Positions 44,481 through 54,795 of a stretch of 64,000 nucleotides of DNA are shown piece after piece (positions within the stretch are counted from its first letter, which is position 1; every line of letters starts with the position of its first letter). A program made the translations under genes and the position numbers. A model generated the notes under the pieces. The model saw only the letters and a list, made by a program, of their open reading frames with translations, ran no database searches and was not told the origin of the DNA. This DNA comes from Bolinopsis microptera (Eukaryota > Ctenophora > Tentaculata > Lobata > Bolinopsidae), in contig NC_087077.1 of the NCBI RefSeq assembly GCF_026151205.1, forward strand, positions 5,790,483 through 5,854,482, given 5' to 3'.

Positions 44481-45309
44481 ACGGGCACGTGCAGTGTATC
44501 CTCTGAGGCGGTAGGAACTGCTGGTAGTGGTATAGTGGGTAGTATATATATATTACTCATGCAACTAAGATAAATTGAGTATAAATACTCAATTTATCTT
44601 AGTTTAAGTTGCAAGTTATATAACTCATTTTCTAAAGGTCTCGTAAACTTTAATCAATTACAGAGAGTGTGGCCTCTTTTTCACTGAAAAGACGCCATCA
44701 GATTTCATTGCATTCTGGGACCAATTTTGGTGTGATTTAAAGTATCCTACAAATTGGTGTTTACTGTTTCGACTTTTGTAAAATCACTGTAACAATATAA
44801 TCTGTATTCTTATAGTTTCAACCATAATAGTGAAATAGAGGGGCTGGCCAATAGCCACACCCTCTGTAATTGATTTAAGCCTACGAAACTTTCAGAAATT
44901 TGTGTGTAATTCGGAGATAAATTAAACAAGTTGTTATCGGCCACCATGTGTAAACGGAATGTTCTAGCAGACTGTATAATACTATAACATACATTTTCTT
45001 ACACACACATAACCTAATCTCTGGAATGTTGCTATGATATCAATGGCAATGTTTTGATACTGTGTATTATCATGATTATGCCTTACAGGCCGATCTTCCG
45101 ATGGAGTTTCGGTTGCCATGGCAACACATCAATATGATAAAGAATTTGTAAACGCAGTCACAACTCTGTCGTGTACACTGTACGGTGCGAGCGGTTATTT
45201 TATGATAGGTAACATCTACTTTTTCAGCATTTGCGGGATGACCAGTTCACACGTATATTTTCGCAGACACAACTTCGCATAAAATTATATACAATTATTC
45301 TATAACCAA

Positions 45310-45917
45310 TTATCTACACGGACTTCTGTCTAAATATGAATGAAATCGAGAAAACCAAATATTATATGTTTCATCCTGAAGTGCTGAGTTCTCAGGCAGT
45401 ATAATCATGATCCTGATAGATATCGAAGTCTCCTTAAATGATTGTCTCTGCTGCTTAATATATCTGGATTGTCGTTGGGAGGCGATGCAGATTTGTTTAC
45501 TTTTAAGGGGGAGGTTCTGCTCAGCAGGAGAAAGAGGTGATGCACATTTTGTATTTGTCTGACAGTGACATGTAGGACTTGAGCCACGTTTCCGTAAGTG
45601 CAATAAACGGTAACGAGTGGTTTTTGGATTTCTCCTGAATAAGAGCTGAGATTTTTGGCACTTCCCATATACTCGCACTTGATGCACTAGGATTCATGGA
45701 CTGGACATTTAAGACGAGGCATGAGGAATAACGGGCACGTGCAGTGTATCCTCTGAGGCGGTAGGAACTGCTGGTAGTGGTATAGTGGGAGCGCTGTTCC
45801 TGGCTGAAGAGGTGGATGTGGTCTGGGGTAGTGGTAGGGCATTTGAGTTTGAGGGAGGCTGGACCGGTGGTCGACTATTTCTGATAGGAGTCCGATCCTG
45901 GTTTGCATCGTTTCCAA
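45310..45917 (-). pseudogene. LINE endonuclease fragment, copy 2, with extra upstream sequence
   Basis: Same block as copy 1 plus a Pro/His-rich upstream frame (45687-45917, starting METMQTRIGLL) that may be the end of ORF1 or the start of ORF2. Longer than copy 1 because the duplication breakpoint lies at about 45786. Confidence 0.6.
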
Positions 45918-48364
45918 CAGTCTCCGTAACTATAACAATCCTGTGATCTGGTATTGGTTACTTAAACTTATTTAATTGAACATGGTGTTTGACGTTGGAG
46001 CTTATCACTTTACAGTTTACATCACCTTACCTGAATAATTGAATAGGATGAATACTGAATAGCATTTATTAATGCTTTCTTTACCCGGAGAACTCTGTTT
46101 TACTTGTCCCTCGGTAACACAAGACCGTGAGCCGTGACACTTAGTCACAATAATTAAGTCATAAGTCAGAAAGAAGTCCATAATTCGTACACCCATGATT
46201 ATGTTAAATATAGATTGACTCCAGTCTCCATTGTTCAATGACTTCGTCAAAATGTTTTAGGAAAATGTTCACAGATTTGTTAATTTTGGACTCAAATTAA
46301 CGTTGAGAAAAACTGAATTTATTTTGGAAAAATCCCGGCTAAAACCAAAATCCCGGCCGGTACCGGTACAAAATCGCCAAATACCAGCCGGTATTCCGGC
46401 TGCGCCGGTTATATCCCGGTCGAGTTCTGTCTGAGACCTAATTTTCTCTATTTCTCGTGCAATTTTAGATCAGACACAGTCATCTAAATTATTTAATAAG
46501 AAGGTTTAAATTATAAGCAATTAAAAACAGTTGGGACTATCATTGTTTGTGAGTACATATTATACGAATATAAGGTGGTTAATATAATTATAACACATTT
46601 AATATAAAACATTTAAGACACATTTTTTTATTCCTGCATTGTACTCATTAATTTAACTAGTAATATTATATAAAAACCACATTTCTATTTGTACAGGGAG
46701 CTGCTGGTAAACTACCGTCGCTATACATCGACTATGACTACAATCTTACTTTTAAAAACAAACTACATACATATCTCACATTTGCGAGGACTACTTCATC
46801 ACAAGCAAAAAATCGACATTGGTAAATAAAGGTAGGTTCTTTTCACTGACTTCGTTAAATGAGTTACATATTTTCACACAAATTACGTGCATGATCATTA
46901 AAGGGTTGCTTGTGTGCAGTTACTTCTGGGCCAGCGCCACCCTGTTTGGAGTTTTCACATAAGTAAATTTGCCGATAATACAATTTTACTCATTCTGGAC
47001 ATGTTACCTATATTATCATTATACTAGTATTTCTTCAGGTCTGTCTTCTATAACCACGATGAAAAGAAAAGCTGGGCGAAAACATTTGAGACTGCAGATT
47101 GCAGAACTGGAACACTCTATTTGAAGACAGTGGCTGCTGAGTGCTGAGCTGCATCAAATCTATCAGCATCATGTAACTTCGATCAGGAACAGACTCCATT
47201 TCATTTCCGACAACTAGCACCTGTTTTCCCTAGACTTACCAAGTATTAAGTAACTGCATTAGTATTAGGTTAAATTAAAGGCCCTACATCGAACAAGTCT
47301 AACAATTAAAACTTAAATGCAAGAGTGCACAATTTATCACTAAATATCTTCCTCTTTTAATTCTAATCAACACACGGTTTCGTCTTTGTTTCACCCAATC
47401 GTGCTGATAATCAGTAATCATGCACTCTGCACTCTAACTTCGAGATGTTTCAAAAGGGCTCCCGACGAGTTGAATTAGATCAATATTTTCTTTTGATACA
47501 TAGATACTGATTGGGAGGTTCATCATACTATTCTTGTCACATGGTAACGATTAACGATTAGCTGATCAGCTTCCAGCATCGACAGGCCGAAATCCATAAA
47601 TATAATCAGTTGTAATTTAATATTTATCATCGTCCGGATCATCATAATATTTTAATTTAAAGTTACAATTGAACGGTGTTAAGAAAGATAATTTAAGAGA
47701 AATGTTTTGAAAGTGCCTGATTTCGAGTATAAGATCTGTACTGATACATTAATTTTCAGATTGTTATTATAGTTTATTTGTATTTTTTATATTATCTTAT
47801 CCGCACAAGTTCGGAAGCCATCTGAACGCTATTGCCAGACACAGGCATATATTTATTTTGGGGTATCATGCTCTCAGAAATTTCAACTCAGTCCGATATT
47901 ATAGTTATACTAACCTGCATTGCATAAGGTTAATTGTCTCGCAGTCTAGTGCATAAACCTTTTATTTTGTATAAACCCTTTATTTTGATTGGGAAAACTT
48001 TAGTGGTTACCGTCTCTAAAGTTGGCATGATAGTTAATAAACTCTTATCTATTATGTCACTGAAGATGACGCCTTGCAACATGTTTGACGATAGCCTGTA
48101 GATTGATAGTTTGATCTAAGTATTTACAACAATTCATCTAGTTTGATTGATTCAAAGGGAAACAAATTCCTCTCTTATCTATTATGACTATATTTAAATT
48201 CAATCCTGTAAAGTGATACTCCTTTTTTAGTAATTTAAACATGTGTTTTCTCCTTCTGATTTTTAAACTATTACCGGTCACGCTGAATAATAATGACCTC
48301 AGTGAATTTAAAGCTATCGTTAACATCACTCAGAAAATGCGCGTCTTTAGCGCGTGTCTTGTTG
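45918..48364. other. Unassigned AT-rich stretch
   Basis: No recognised gene. At 46330-46430 there is a cluster of about nine CCGG sites in 100 bp (ccggccggtaccggtac, ccggtattccggctgcgccgg) in otherwise AT-rich DNA. The last 200-300 bases probably are the 3' UTR of the LINE whose ORF2 ends at 48365. Confidence 0.4.
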
Positions 48365-51300
48365 TTATGCATCAATCCTTCGGTAGATCGGCGAGATGCA
48401 CCACTGTGCCTCACCGAGCTGCGAAGGATTGACATCGTGAATCAAGATATTAACCTTCTTCCTCTTAGCTACCAATGGATTCTCTTTCATATAACTTACA
48501 TAACTATTCCTATTAGACACAGACACATCTATCCTATCAAAGATGTCATATGAAAGTTCCCAGTGATGACCAAGCTTATTAGCTCGATATCCATGAAGCC
48601 GAAAGGCATCTAATCCTCTCTTGAAACCAGTAACTGACTCACTAGCTTTCACAAGTGGTGGTAGACTGTTCCAATAGCGCAAGACCCTTTGGGCAAAGAA
48701 ATCAGTCTCATTTGTGGTGAATCTATGAGTCTTTGATCTAGCAGCAACGGTCCTACCAGAACGACCAAATAAATCGGAACCATAACCCACAAAGCCTTCC
48801 TGGATCTTGAACATCTCAATGAGATCTCCACGAACCCTGCGTTCAAGCAGGGTTGTGAGGTTCAGCTTATCCAGTCTCTCTCTGTACGTCATGAGTCCCA
48901 ATCCATCAATCATACGGGTGAACGATCTTTGAACACCTTCCAATTCAAGAATCAGTGACCAGTTTCCATGCCTAGCCATTGGAGCCCATGCCTGTGAACA
49001 ATACTCTATATGAGGCTTTACTAAAGACTTATACAAGCCCAGCATAACGCTTTTCTCCCTCGATATAATATTTCTTGTAAGCCAGGCAATGGTACTATTA
49101 GCTTTAGCAATGCACTTTCTCACATGACCCTCAAAGTTGAAGCTGGTGTTAAAGACAACTCCAAGGTCCTTCTCGCTTTCAACACATCTCAAAGGCACAC
49201 CACCAAACAAGTACTGATTCTTAGGATTACAAGAACCAATTTGCATGACCATACACTTATCTACATTAAAATTTAAACACCAACGAGACTCCCAAAGTTC
49301 TAGCAACTTCAAATCAGCTGCTAGATTAATAAAAGGATTAACAATCATTTTAACATCATCAGCGAAAAGTTTGATGATAGCTTTGATTCCTTCTGGAAGA
49401 TCATTTACAAATAAAAGAAAGAGCAATGGTCCCAAAACACTGCCTTGGGGCACTCCTGAAAGTATATACTTAATCTCAGAAAATTCATCTCCTACTTTAA
49501 CTTTCATAGACCTCCCTACTAAAAAGTTTTCTAAAATACCAATTATCTCCTCAGGAACACCAACATTTCTTAATTTAACTAATAAACGGTGGTGTGGTAC
49601 GCTATCAAAGGCCTTAGAGAAATCAAAGTATAATATATCAGCACAGCCACCTTCAGCCAGCAAGTCATTGACAGCGTCAATAGACTCCAGTAGGTTAGAT
49701 AAGCATGACCGACCCTTCATGAAGCCGTGCTGCGTGCTACTAAGCACCTGTTCAACACCGTCGAGAATATACTCCCTAAGAAGCTTCTCATAGGCTTTGC
49801 ATAGTATACAAGTCAGTGACACAGGCCTGTAATTATTAGGACTATGTACTGACCCCTTTTTGTGCAAGGCCACAACAGTGGCAGTTTTCCATACCTCAGG
49901 AATATACTGCTCAGAAGCACAGGCACTAAACAGCAACACAACCGCGTCCACAAAGGAACTGTTCTCACTTAAATACCTCAGGAGTCTAGGATGAACACCA
50001 TCAGGACCCATAGCTTTACTAATATCTAGTGATCCCAAAATCTTGGCAACACTTTCAGGGTGCACCATAAATTTACTCCAGAAGTAATCATTATTACATT
50101 CTGTATAACAATTTTGAGGCAGAGGGCCAAAAGGTTCAGGTTTAAAAACTGACTGGAAAAAATCAGCTAACACTTCTGCCGTTTCAGAAGGAGACTTGGT
50201 CTCAGAACCATCATCTGTTTTAAGTCTTTCTACAGATTTTCTTAAAACACTTTTAGATTTAAGGTAATTAAAAAGAGGTTTACAATTTAACTTAAACAAT
50301 TTAGTCACTTTATTCTCATATTTGATCTTTGCCTTAATCTCAGCGTTCTGGTACATCCGCTGCTCGTACTCGGCTGCGTTAAACATCACCATCGTAGGGT
50401 CCTCGTCAAAATCCTTCCATGCCCGGTCCTTGCACTTTCTTTTCCTAACCAGACTAGAGCAATCCCAGGGTAACCTCTGTAAGATCTCCCCACCTTTAGT
50501 TGTTTTAAGGTGGGTGGTTGGAACACGATCTGAAATGACACTACGTTTTTGGTGTAATTCTTCCCACATCTCTTCGACCTGAAGATCTTCTCTAGAGTAC
50601 CCCCAGCTGATGTCTGATGACTGTGTGTTAACAAAGTCCTGATCCACCTTATACCAGCTTTTCTTCTTAGATGTAAGGAACTCGACATTGTTTTTGACTT
50701 TCAGCTCGACCAGTAGTGATACATGATCGCTTTTACCCAGAGGAGCAAGGATATCAACATTATTTACAAAACAATCATTATTGCAGAAGACCTGATCAAG
50801 CAAGGAGCATTGAGTTGTATCACCAACCTTCCTGACACGTGTCGAAGACCCAGTGACATACCACTTCAAACCTTTCCTGGTAAAGACATTCAAGAATTCT
50901 GATTCCATCAGCAACCTTCTGTCACATGAGTTTGGTGGGCGCTCGACTAGACTTTTGTCCCAGTTAACATGAGGTAGGTTCACATCGCCAACTATCACCA
51001 ACTCTTCATCCGCATTAACTGGTAAACGTTCAAGAGCACCTAACAGGCCAGCATTGTCCTTCATATCAACAAGTGAAGTAGACCGATACAGACAAACAAC
51101 ATTGAACCTAACAGAGTCGATTACAATATTTACCGCAAGTGATTCAAGACCAGTAAACCAATCCAATCGTTCTACCCTCAGTGCTTTGTGGACAAAGATA
51201 GCAGATCCCCCAAAACGTGTATCATTAGGTCTGTCTGCACGAAAGAGGTTGAAATTAGGAATAGACACTTCAGCGTCAACAATATCTGAATTTAGCCAGG

Positions 51301-51397
51301 ACTCTGTCACACAAATGATCTGAACGTCGTGAGTCTCTGACAAAACCATGAGTTCCGTCATCTTATTGTACAGGGAATTAGCATTAGTGTACAGCAT
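48365..51397 (-). CDS. LINE-D ORF2: APE endonuclease and reverse transcriptase
   Basis: 1010 codons without interruption. Endonuclease (about 1-235): NANSLYNKM, Glu32 in VTESWLN, FGGSAIFVHK, GDVN with Asp138, SDH at 223-225. A linker follows, then RT (about 450-740): HKKGSVHSPNNYRPVSL, FDFSKAFDSV (Asp592), GVPQGSVLGP, FADD at 678-681. The C-terminal CR1-type domain has WAPMARHG, RERLDKLNLTTLLERRVRG and NSLPPLV. The protein nicks target DNA and primes reverse transcription from the nick. The start overlaps the region just downstream of the ORF1 stop. It could be competent, but its ORF1 is frameshifted. Confidence 0.92.
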   Translation of the reverse strand: MLYTNANSLYNKMTELMVLSETHDVQIICVTESWLNSDIVDAEVSIPNFNLFRADRPNDTRFGGSAIFVHKALRVERLDWFTGLESLAVNIVIDSVRFNVVCLYRSTSLVDMKDNAGLLGALERLPVNADEELVIVGDVNLPHVNWDKSLVERPPNSCDRRLLMESEFLNVFTRKGLKWYVTGSSTRVRKVGDTTQCSLLDQVFCNNDCFVNNVDILAPLGKSDHVSLLVELKVKNNVEFLTSKKKSWYKVDQDFVNTQSSDISWGYSREDLQVEEMWEELHQKRSVISDRVPTTHLKTTKGGEILQRLPWDCSSLVRKRKCKDRAWKDFDEDPTMVMFNAAEYEQRMYQNAEIKAKIKYENKVTKLFKLNCKPLFNYLKSKSVLRKSVERLKTDDGSETKSPSETAEVLADFFQSVFKPEPFGPLPQNCYTECNNDYFWSKFMVHPESVAKILGSLDISKAMGPDGVHPRLLRYLSENSSFVDAVVLLFSACASEQYIPEVWKTATVVALHKKGSVHSPNNYRPVSLTCILCKAYEKLLREYILDGVEQVLSSTQHGFMKGRSCLSNLLESIDAVNDLLAEGGCADILYFDFSKAFDSVPHHRLLVKLRNVGVPEEIIGILENFLVGRSMKVKVGDEFSEIKYILSGVPQGSVLGPLLFLLFVNDLPEGIKAIIKLFADDVKMIVNPFINLAADLKLLELWESRWCLNFNVDKCMVMQIGSCNPKNQYLFGGVPLRCVESEKDLGVVFNTSFNFEGHVRKCIAKANSTIAWLTRNIISREKSVMLGLYKSLVKPHIEYCSQAWAPMARHGNWSLILELEGVQRSFTRMIDGLGLMTYRERLDKLNLTTLLERRVRGDLIEMFKIQEGFVGYGSDLFGRSGRTVAARSKTHRFTTNETDFFAQRVLRYWNSLPPLVKASESVTGFKRGLDAFRLHGYRANKLGHHWELSYDIFDRIDVSVSNRNSYVSYMKENPLVAKRKKVNILIHDVNPSQLGEAQWCISPIYRRIDA

Positions 51398-51429
51398 CCT
51401 GATACCCTGTGATTCCTTTACGCAACTCG

Positions 51430-52450
51430 CTACTCGTTTTTTGACTTCACAGCATTCTGGACAACATCTTCTTTATTATCCGCATGCTCTACATTTGTTA
51501 CAGGAGCCACATCAGTTGGCAGTTCCTCTTTGGGTGGTTTGTCAGCAGTTACTTTCGTCCTCTTATCAGTTTCCAGTTTAGCATTGCGTGTGTTCCACCG
51601 GATATCTCGATCCGCCTTGATCAAGTCAGGATTTATCCACACATCATCACTTTTCTTTTTTCCATGATAAGCAAACCCGCGTCCATGGTTGTGTGTGTAA
51701 GTAGCTAACTCTTCACTCTTTAGCTTCGCAATGACCATTCTTCCCCTGTACTTTGTACGGTTGACGTTGCCAAATACACCTATTCTCTTTGCTGATACTA
51801 TGTCACTCTGGTTAAGATCTGTTGCATGTCGACAGATGATAGCCTTTAGTTGTTCCTGACTCTCATTTTCCTTATCTTCATCAGGTAAGTTTGACAGAAC
51901 AATGTTATTCTCCCGCTTTTTCCTTTCCTGCATGTTAGCATCAATCTGTTGTGAGATGGTGGTTATTGCAGGGCCTGCTGCGTGCTGACACACTTCAGCT
52001 ATCAATTTCTTCTGCTGCCCACTGGCTATCTCAGCCCAACTCTATCTTCTTATTGGCTTCTGAAACAACATCATTTACAAGAACCTTCTGGATAGATTGT
52101 TCCACACTGGCGCTGACAGCAGTCTGTATAACACTTGTCAGTTCTTTAGCAACGTCATCAGTAAGTTTTTCAAATTTGAGTTTCTCAGGCAAAACGAAAC
52201 AAAAGTGGCAGTTCCACACTGTCAGCTTCTTGACATCTGTAACGGTTAGACCAGCCAAACCGGCACAACTACTATGCCACCAATTCTCACATGTTGAACA
52301 ACCTAGCCAAACAATCTTCTTTCTCGAAAGTGGTTCATCATACTTCTGACAATAGAAGCATATCTCCTTTCTCTCGTTAGTTTCTGTACTGGCTGGGTCA
52401 CTATCGATGTGCCCCGTTTGCCCGCCATTGTTAGCCATCCCTGAACTCAA
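51430..52450 (-). pseudogene. LINE-D ORF1: PHD finger, coiled coil and RRM-like domain, frameshifted
   Basis: First part (52450-52031): a C4HC3-type PHD-like finger (CFYC, CSTC, WWHSSC, WNCHFC) followed by a helical region. Second part (to 51430): KRENNIVLSNLPDED and an RRM-like RNA-binding domain as in LINE ORF1 proteins, then a Lys/Glu-rich tail. The two parts join through a single frame break between about 52005 and 52031 (the frame reading EIASGQQKKL continues the protein). A PHD finger in ORF1 is known for some CR1-clade LINEs and could target the particle to chromatin. Confidence 0.82.
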
Positions 52451-53480
52451 ATTATTTGTTATATAGTAGTGTTGAAAGTATTAAAAATCTGCGGGGTTTT
52501 GATCTCATCATCGAATCAGTAATCTTATCAGTGTGCCTCATTACGCTGTACCAAGCGAGTTTGAGATTAATCTTATCATTCACATGAATTCCGAATTCAA
52601 CATTGGATACTTAAAATCAAACATTCATACAACAATAATTGTTAAAAATAAAATGATAGAAATGAAAAACTTGCAGAACACATAGAACCTCGTTAAACTC
52701 CGACTAGCTTTTGAACTCTGGGTTCATCTTGTGGATAATTTCCATCAAATGATGCTTTAGCTGTATCCCAGTGGCTGAAAGTGAGAAATCTTGGAATGAG
52801 GTTCCTAACCAATTTCTGTGATTGAAGTTTAAAAGTTCAGTTCAGTTCAGTTCAGTTTAGTCCCGGACGGCTTTAATCCGTAACCGGGTTTCTCCTCCGG
52901 AGTAGGACCTCAAATTTTACTGGTAGAGGTCCGCCGTTCGGCCTCCCTTCTAAGGGAATCCACGGAGATAGGTGCGAATAATGGGCTATCTGGATAAGCC
53001 TTCAAGCCCTCGCAGATCCTTAAGTATCGTCCTTTCTGTACTGGCTGTGCACATGAGGACTTCCCAGCGACCTGTGGGACAATATGTCCACTGAAACCAA
53101 TGCAACAGAGCAGAATTATTAAGACATAATCGTCCCGAGAATTAATGGCCAGATGTACAGGCAGCCAACTGACCATTTTCCTCACGTGAGAGTCATTCCA
53201 TACTAATCATGTGTTGGGACAGTGAAAGACCCTCAGAAATTCTGTCCCACCTCCTAAAGTTTCTGCGAGGAATTGATTGGGTTCAGTTTTGTGGTTATTG
53301 TTTGATCAAGTTATAATTGGACGTGCTTGTGAGAGGTTCACAGGATTTCAGTGTCGTGGGGAGGCTGGAAGATCTCTCTTTTTGGATAGGGTTTCAGATT
53401 TTGTGAAGAATTTGATTATATTTTTAGTACTTATAGTTAGATAGATACTTATTATATTTTTAGTACTTATAGTTAGATAT
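52451..53480. other. Spacer between two LINEs with small repeats
   Basis: Contains a cagtt pentamer array (52833-52857), a GC-richer patch with an unassigned minus frame (52910-53185) and an imperfect duplication of tatatttttagtacttatagttagata (53428-53480). The 24 bases ccaatttctgtgattgaagttt at 52809 recur at 60940, indicating a shared LINE relic. Confidence 0.5.
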
Positions 53481-53482
53481 AG

Positions 53483-54640
53483 AAACCCACTATATTTGAG
53501 AATAGGACAGTTGCATATTATGGGGACTTTCCATACGCTTACAATGGAGGCTTTCATAACACAAGGCCAGTAGCAGACAATCCCTACCTAAAGTCTATTT
53601 TAGAACGCTTACGCTCACAGTTCCCAAAGTTGAAATTCAATAGTGCTATGATTACCAAGTATAGAAATGGTCAGCAAGGAATTCCCTTTCACTCGGATGA
53701 CGAGAGGTCAATTTCACCAGGCTCCATGATGTCCACCATCTCTTTAGGGGCTACTAGAGTCCTAAGCTTCAGATCCAAACTGAGAGCTCATATTGCTGAC
53801 CTTACCCTCTCCCATGGTGACATAATGAATATGACCAGACAATCCCAGACCAGCTTTGAACACAGCCTCATCCAGGACAAGTCTAAAACCATGAGAATAA
53901 GCATTACTCTGCGCCTAATTGATGGCAGCGCAACCTTATCCACTCTGTCTGATGTTTCCAGTCAAGTTAAGAACACTGAACCCTCGGCCCCTAAGACTAG
54001 ATCAATAGAACATTCTGGTAAATCTTTGTGTGTCTACATTAGCTCTAGTATGTTCTCCAAATTAGAGGGAGAAAAGCTATCGTCCAAACATCATGAGGCA
54101 CCTGTATTCAGCTACCCTGGTGCCACAGCCAATGCAATCAATGAACGGTTTCAATCAGATGTAAGAAAAGACACTCTTAATACCAATAATGTGAAAAGCA
54201 TTGTACTTATGTGTGGTACAAATGACGTGGACTCTATCCTGAACAGCCCTCGCAACATGAGGACTAAACTTCTGTGCCCTGATAGTTTTTCTGGTGATGC
54301 TAGAGCTCTTGACTTTACAAACAATTGTATTGAAAAACTTGTACTTTTCCTTCACAAGTGGGCACCTGGAGCTGATATTAAAATTGTTAACTTATTACCT
54401 CGGGAGAGTTTCTCCAGAAACAAGGTTATAACAGATATCAATGAATGTATATCAAATCTGCAAAGAAAATACACCTATGTAAAACTGCTCTCAACCGAGA
54501 CAAATCGTTTCTTGTTTAGTGATAAGAAAGGCTTTAGAAAATCGTCATTTTTTAGTAGTTATGGAGAGGATAATGTCCATCTCAATGATTATGGCATAGT
54601 TAAATTAGCAAGGCACTTGAAGTATCATGCACACCATTAG
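53483..54640 (+). CDS. LINE-E ORF1: AlkB-like 2OG-Fe(II) dioxygenase fused to SGNH hydrolase (5'-truncated)
   Basis: Open from just after a TAG at 53480-53482 to 54640; the first in-frame ATG is at 53648, inside the domain, so the true start is lost or upstream. Residue numbers here count from 53630. The AlkB core shows an N-terminal substrate lid (YYGDFPYAYNGGFH upstream), MITKYRNG, the iron ligands His21-x-Asp23 in FHSDDE, SPGS, ISLGATRVLSFR, HGDIMNM, distal His78 in FEHSL, and the 2-oxoglutarate Arg pair Arg89-x5-Arg95. The second domain (about 131-332) is an SGNH hydrolase: YISSSMFSKL (Ser140; GDS is replaced by SSS), CGTND (195-199) and Asp314-x-x-His317 in EDNVHLND. AlkB enzymes remove alkyl groups from nucleic acids, SGNH domains are usual in CR1/L2-type ORF1. 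Function in the element is inference: repair or demethylation of element RNA/cDNA. Confidence 0.85.
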   Translation, partial: KPTIFENRTVAYYGDFPYAYNGGFHNTRPVADNPYLKSILERLRSQFPKLKFNSAMITKYRNGQQGIPFHSDDERSISPGSMMSTISLGATRVLSFRSKLRAHIADLTLSHGDIMNMTRQSQTSFEHSLIQDKSKTMRISITLRLIDGSATLSTLSDVSSQVKNTEPSAPKTRSIEHSGKSLCVYISSSMFSKLEGEKLSSKHHEAPVFSYPGATANAINERFQSDVRKDTLNTNNVKSIVLMCGTNDVDSILNSPRNMRTKLLCPDSFSGDARALDFTNNCIEKLVLFLHKWAPGADIKIVNLLPRESFSRNKVITDINECISNLQRKYTYVKLLSTETNRFLFSDKKGFRKSSFFSSYGEDNVHLNDYGIVKLARHLKYHAHH

Positions 54641-54795
54641 AATACTGCTGAATACTGACATAACACTCCTACCATCAGTTTTATTTTTACAGTACGACAT
54701 CCAGACAAATACAACCTGCTTTTATTCTGTTTTTCAGTTTAAACACAACTTTACAACTTTTATTCATTCCATTGTGAATTAATAAGATTTACAAG

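Larger units (their letters stand above)
43300..45785. repeat. 1243-bp tandem duplication, very similar copies
   Basis: Copy 1 is about 43300-44542, copy 2 about 44543-45785 (tactcatgcaactaag at 43311 and 44554). They differ by a handful of changes: ttccaagt/ttgcaagt, gaggg/gagag, tatccaa/tataca, a 6-bp insertion in gacagtgacatg, and caggat/ctaggat. Each copy holds a 19-bp-arm palindrome, an inverted-repeat element and a LINE endonuclease fragment. Confidence 0.92.
48365..52450 (-). mobile_element. Nearly intact CR1-like LINE with PHD-finger ORF1 (LINE-D)
   Basis: Minus strand: ORF1 52450-51430 with one frame break, then an uninterrupted 1010-codon ORF2 51397-48365. All endonuclease and RT motifs are present, so the copy is young. 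Ends were not mapped; 5' and 3' UTRs probably extend some hundred bases each way. Confidence 0.88.

Noticed and set aside
49245-49793. Plus-strand 182-residue frame
   Set aside because: Antisense of LINE-D ORF2.
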